Below, one piece after another: positions 42,220 through 44,627 of a DNA stretch of 44,627 nt. How positions within the stretch are numbered: position 1 is the stretch's first letter; each line of letters begins with the position of its first letter. The position numbers were made by a program, and so were the translations under genes. The notes under the pieces were generated by a model. It ran no database searches, was not told the DNA's origin, and saw only the letters and a program-made list of their open reading frames with translations. The stretch covers positions 1 to 44,627 of the forward strand of contig JAUVIR010000025.1 of assembly GCA_030592645.1 (NCBI GenBank), in the 5' to 3' direction. This DNA is from Candidatus Fermentibacterota bacterium (GTDB taxonomy: Bacteria; Fermentibacterota; Fermentibacteria; Fermentibacterales; JCC-6).

Positions 42220-42777
42220 ATGAGATTTACTGGAATCCTTCTAACTATTTCATCAGCCCTAATATTTGTTCTTATGGTGGGCTGCGGTGATGAGACCACT
42301 GGTCCAACTGGGGGAGAAGAAGGGTGGACTCTCTGGGATGGAGGAGATTTTATTTTCGCCTGGTTATTGGAGGACTCGACAAGTACTATTCGCCTAAGGC
42401 TTTCCGCGCAAACAACAGGATGGGTAGCAGTCGGCATTGAACCCACCCAGGGAATGAATGAATCCAACCTGATCATCGGTTACGTCTCAGGAGGATCCGC
42501 CAGTATCAGAGACGATTTTGGCACTGGGATGTTCACTCATGCATCTGATGTTAGTCTTGGTGGCTCGGACGATGTTGAGGTGATTTCCGGTTCAGAAGCT
42601 GATGGGGAAACAATTATTGAATTCCGAATTCCATTGGATTCCGGGGATCAATACGATAAAGTTCTGGTGGACGGAGAAAGTTACGATGTAATCTTCGCCT
42701 TTGGTGCTGACGGTGCAGATGATTACACATCGGCACATGTTTGGACTGATTCTGCAATTATGAATCTCGGTCTGTAA
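42220..42777 (+). CDS. DOMON-domain lipoprotein (possible heme b binding)
   Basis: 185 residues. The signal RFTGILLTISSALIFVLMVGC gives lipobox Cys22. The DOMON domain (about 36-185) shows TTGWVAVGIEPTQGMNESNL with Met79 and the final strand SAHVWTDSAIM with His173; heme-binding DOMON domains use a Met and a His in these places. It may act as an anchored redox or sugar-binding protein. GAGAGGAATC precedes the ATG. Immediately downstream is a remnant of a sorting-domain coding end and then repeat copy F. Confidence 0.85.
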   Translation: MRFTGILLTISSALIFVLMVGCGDETTGPTGGEEGWTLWDGGDFIFAWLLEDSTSTIRLRLSAQTTGWVAVGIEPTQGMNESNLIIGYVSGGSASIRDDFGTGMFTHASDVSLGGSDDVEVISGSEADGETIIEFRIPLDSGDQYDKVLVDGESYDVIFAFGADGADDYTSAHVWTDSAIMNLGL

Positions 42778-42794
42778 ATCCTTTTTAGTTTCCT

Positions 42795-42900
42795 GTACAG
42801 ATCAATATTTATGATACTTCGGATCATTGAGTACTTTCGGAAAGTACTGATATCAGAGGGCATTGTGCTTGGGAAGCCCAAGGTATGCCTGCGGGATTCA
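42795..42900 (+). pseudogene. remnant of a T9SS-type sorting domain
   Basis: Read from GTA 42795 the sequence translates VQINIYDTSDH-stop-VLSEST, then DIRGHCAWEAQGMPAGFTL. It aligns closely with the end of the gene at 43040-44425 (VQINIYDTSGHQVHSGTTDA, SGHFTWDAHNMPAGVYLI). An in-frame TGA at 42828-42830 and the missing final strands show it is dead. It ends exactly at the start of repeat core F (42901). Confidence 0.8.
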
Positions 42901-42931
42901 CTCTGGCGGGCCACAGTAGACAATATTCGAA
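42901..42931 (+). repeat. tRNA-3'-end-like direct repeat, copy F (core only)
   Basis: A perfect copy of the 31-base core with no hairpin upstream; the flank is the sorting-domain remnant instead. It is followed by CT as in copies B and C. Confidence 0.85.
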
Positions 42932-43039
42932 CTTCTATTATCACAGGTCAGAGAACTCTTGACTTAAGCAGTCATCTTTGGAATAGTGAATATGGATTAA
43001 TCTGATGCAATTGCATCCGCTATTATTAGGAGGATAGCT

Positions 43040-44425
43040 GTGAATATTTTAATAGTATTTCTTATCTCCTTGAGCGCACAGCAACAGATAGATATGCTTG
43101 CCATTGAAGATACTCTCTACATAGCTATGGGCGATTACTCCAGTCCAAAGGTTTTCAAGTATGAGTCAACCTTCCTGGTACAGGAGATCGATCTTGGAGG
43201 TTTTTACAATAACCTAAGCATCGGGTACTCCAGAGAAGGGGCGGATCCCATTCTTCTAATAGGCTGCAGTCTTAATTACGATGGAAACGAAGATTCTCTC
43301 TTCGCGCTAGCTCCATCGGATCTCTCCCAAATATGGAAAACAGGGGATTTTCCTTATCATTTTGAGCCATGGTTTAGAAAGATATTCGTAGAAAGATGGC
43401 ATCCTGAAACTCGTCATCCTAGGTTCATTTCATACTATTGCACTGATGTTATGAAATCGAGTGACGAACAGTGGATATTCTCAAATACCTTCGATCCAAA
43501 TACATATCCGATAATATGGGGGGAACTCCTGTACTATTTCAATACTGGTGGGTACATCGGTGATCATTTTATGGGGTCGGTCACAGTTAGTGAAGAGCCT
43601 ATGATAACCGGATTAGTTAATAATCATGGTTCACCTGTGCCTTATTATCCAAACTGGTGGACTGCACAAATACATGTCCACGAAGTAGATACGGATTCAA
43701 TAATGCGTGTTATTCCAGTTGGCGGTGGTGAATATTTGGATCCCCTCTTCTATCCCCGCGGATACTCTCTGGGAAGCTGCAGCGGCCATGCAGTACTCCT
43801 GTGGTCCGATACTACAGGTACTATCTATTCTACAGAAGTTGCTGGCTCTCCGCTTGAAATAGTATCAACGGAACCGTTTGGGTTCAGCCTTCCAACGGAT
43901 TACTCAGCCATTGCTGCTTCTCGTAATCCGTCCGATTCCGGCATACTTTTATGTTACTACCGCGATGGTTACATAAGAGCAAGGTATATGGAGGATTCAT
44001 GGTTCTCTTACGAGCATCAGGTAGCACCCACCACATCTATCTATAGCGGTAACCTCGCTGTCAGCGGCACTCCTGACGGTTACTGGATTGCCTGGAATGA
44101 TGGCAGTGCATATCCAAATATTGCCTGGATTGGTCGTGAGACACTGACAGGGATTTCAGAAAACCAATCAAACCCGATTGGTAATTTGTGCCTAACCACC
44201 GCACCCAATCCATTCTGCGGAACACTCGAAGTCACTATGAATTCATATGAAATCCCTGTGCAGATCAATATTTACGATACTTCAGGTCATCAAGTACATT
44301 CAGGAACTACTGATGCCAGCGGACATTTTACCTGGGATGCTCATAACATGCCTGCGGGAGTGTATCTCATCCGGGCAATTCATGATGCTGAGTTTGTTGA
44401 CAGTAAAACATTGTTAATCAGGTAA
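43040..44425 (+). CDS. secreted protein with T9SS-type sorting domain (paralog of 37170-38609)
   Basis: 461 residues starting at GTG 43040 with AGGAGGATAG upstream. The short signal MNILIVFLISLSAQQ is followed by a beta-rich body with no known catalytic motif. The stretch from GSCSGHAVLLWSDTTGTIYS to DGYWIAWNDG is paralogous to 37170-38609. The C-terminus (TTAPNPFCGTLEVTMNSY, IYDTSGHQVHSG, MPAGVYLIRAI) is a Por-type sorting tail whose coding end is duplicated as the remnant at 42795-42900. It ends 10 bases before the tRNA-flanking repeat. Confidence 0.8.
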   Translation: MNILIVFLISLSAQQQIDMLAIEDTLYIAMGDYSSPKVFKYESTFLVQEIDLGGFYNNLSIGYSREGADPILLIGCSLNYDGNEDSLFALAPSDLSQIWKTGDFPYHFEPWFRKIFVERWHPETRHPRFISYYCTDVMKSSDEQWIFSNTFDPNTYPIIWGELLYYFNTGGYIGDHFMGSVTVSEEPMITGLVNNHGSPVPYYPNWWTAQIHVHEVDTDSIMRVIPVGGGEYLDPLFYPRGYSLGSCSGHAVLLWSDTTGTIYSTEVAGSPLEIVSTEPFGFSLPTDYSAIAASRNPSDSGILLCYYRDGYIRARYMEDSWFSYEHQVAPTTSIYSGNLAVSGTPDGYWIAWNDGSAYPNIAWIGRETLTGISENQSNPIGNLCLTTAPNPFCGTLEVTMNSYEIPVQINIYDTSGHQVHSGTTDASGHFTWDAHNMPAGVYLIRAIHDAEFVDSKTLLIR

Positions 44426-44434
44426 ATACTTTCG

Positions 44435-44533
44435 TAAGTGACCAGAAGTGACGCCCGGCCCCATTCGCACTCGAACTACGCATCAAGATACCACATAAAG
44501 AAATAGCCCCCGGATCGGGGGCAGCGTCTTCTC
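44435..44533 (+). repeat. tRNA-proximal copy of the array repeat (copy G)
   Basis: AGTGACGCCCGGCCCCATTC, CACTCGAACTACGCATC and CATAAAGAAATAGCCCCC match copy E in order, and the hairpin plus AGCGTCTTCTCTGGCGG matches copy B. Here the core position is taken by the genuine 3' end of the tRNA-Asp gene, identical in CTCTGGCGG and related further in (AGAC, TCGAAC). Confidence 0.8.
44506..44522 (-). terminator. terminator of the tRNA-Asp gene
   Basis: GCCCCC and GGGGGC form a perfect 6-base stem with a 5-base loop. On the minus strand it is followed by TATTTCTTTATG, 11 bases after the tRNA 3' end. Confidence 0.75.
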
Positions 44534-44610
44534 TGGCGGTCCGGACGAGACTCGAACTCGCAACTTCCGGCGTGACAGGCCGGTGCTCTAGCCAATTGAA
44601 CTACCGGACC
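44534..44610 (-). tRNA. tRNA-Asp (GTC)
   Basis: On the minus strand the acceptor GGTCCGG pairs with CCGGACC, followed by G and an encoded CCA (44534-44536). The anticodon stem CCGGC/GCCGG encloses CTGTCAC with anticodon GTC. The T-arm GCGAG-TTCGAGT-CTCGT and a D-arm GTTCAATTGGCTAGAGC are intact. Length is 77 with CCA. Its 3' end resembles the core of the repeats at 37.1-42.9 kb. Confidence 0.97.
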
Positions 44611-44627
44611 GCTCAGAGTAGGGATTG

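Noticed and set aside
37027..44550. Classical integron attC sites
   Set aside because: I do not see the paired RYYYAAC/GTTRRRY ends, no integrase gene is in the window, and gene orientation is mixed. The tRNA-end similarity explains the core better.
37027..44610. CRISPR array
   Set aside because: Repeats are 0.7-1.7 kb apart with genes between them, no short regular spacers and no cas genes.

Overview
The window looks like a chromosomal segment of an uncultivated, mid-GC, Gram-negative bacterium of the FCB/candidate-phylum kind, for example a Fermentibacterota-like lineage. This is an inference from gene content, not from a phylogenetic marker. The clues are several exported proteins ending in a Por/T9SS-type C-terminal sorting domain, a gingipain-like C25 peptidase, an OmpP1/FadL porin, a TonB-dependent receptor, many lipoproteins with clear lipoboxes, and two hybrid PAS/GAF histidine kinases. 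GTG and TTG starts are common and most genes have strong Shine-Dalgarno sites. No T9SS machinery gene lies in the window.

Layout. 1-2.4 kb: the 3' end of a tautomerase-family gene, two SAM methyltransferases, a short overlapping ORF and an unrecognised gene. 2.5-4.9 kb: a PAS3-HisKA-HATPase-REC hybrid kinase. 4.9-10 kb: a beta-helix lipoprotein, then a TonB-dependent receptor overlapping a beta-propeller lipoprotein. 10-12.8 kb (minus): an S41-like lipoprotein that has lost its expected catalytic Ser, and an M28 aminopeptidase with a sorting tail. 13-16.5 kb: a TMEM175-like channel, two tandem paralogous 6-bladed propeller lipoproteins and a membrane protein. 16.5-20.4 kb (minus): a FIST sensor protein followed by a GAF/PAS hybrid kinase. 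20.6-25.3 kb: a TauE/SafE transporter, a GT2 glycosyltransferase, a methyltransferase, small membrane and exported proteins, and GDP-mannose 4,6-dehydratase. 25.3-31.8 kb: C25 peptidase, VanW, formate-THF ligase, a Spy-like protein and a lipoprotein. 32-34.3 kb: a FadL-type porin and an exported protein.

The most interesting part is 34.7-44.6 kb. Here seven small gene units, mostly one gene each and including a YefM/YoeB toxin-antitoxin operon, are separated by direct repeats. Six copies of a 31-nt core lie at 37103, 38789, 39752, 40448, 41886 and 42901. Each is preceded by a terminator-like hairpin. A seventh, diverged copy at the right end is the 3' end and terminator of an intact tRNA-Asp(GTC) gene (44534-44610, minus). 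The repeats therefore look like tRNA 3'-end relics plus terminators, arranged like the attachment sites of a cassette array anchored on a tRNA gene. Two units in opposite orientation are paralogs. One unit carries the broken remnant of a sorting-domain coding end flush against a repeat. The leftmost unit is a disrupted BNR-repeat gene. No integrase is visible in the window.
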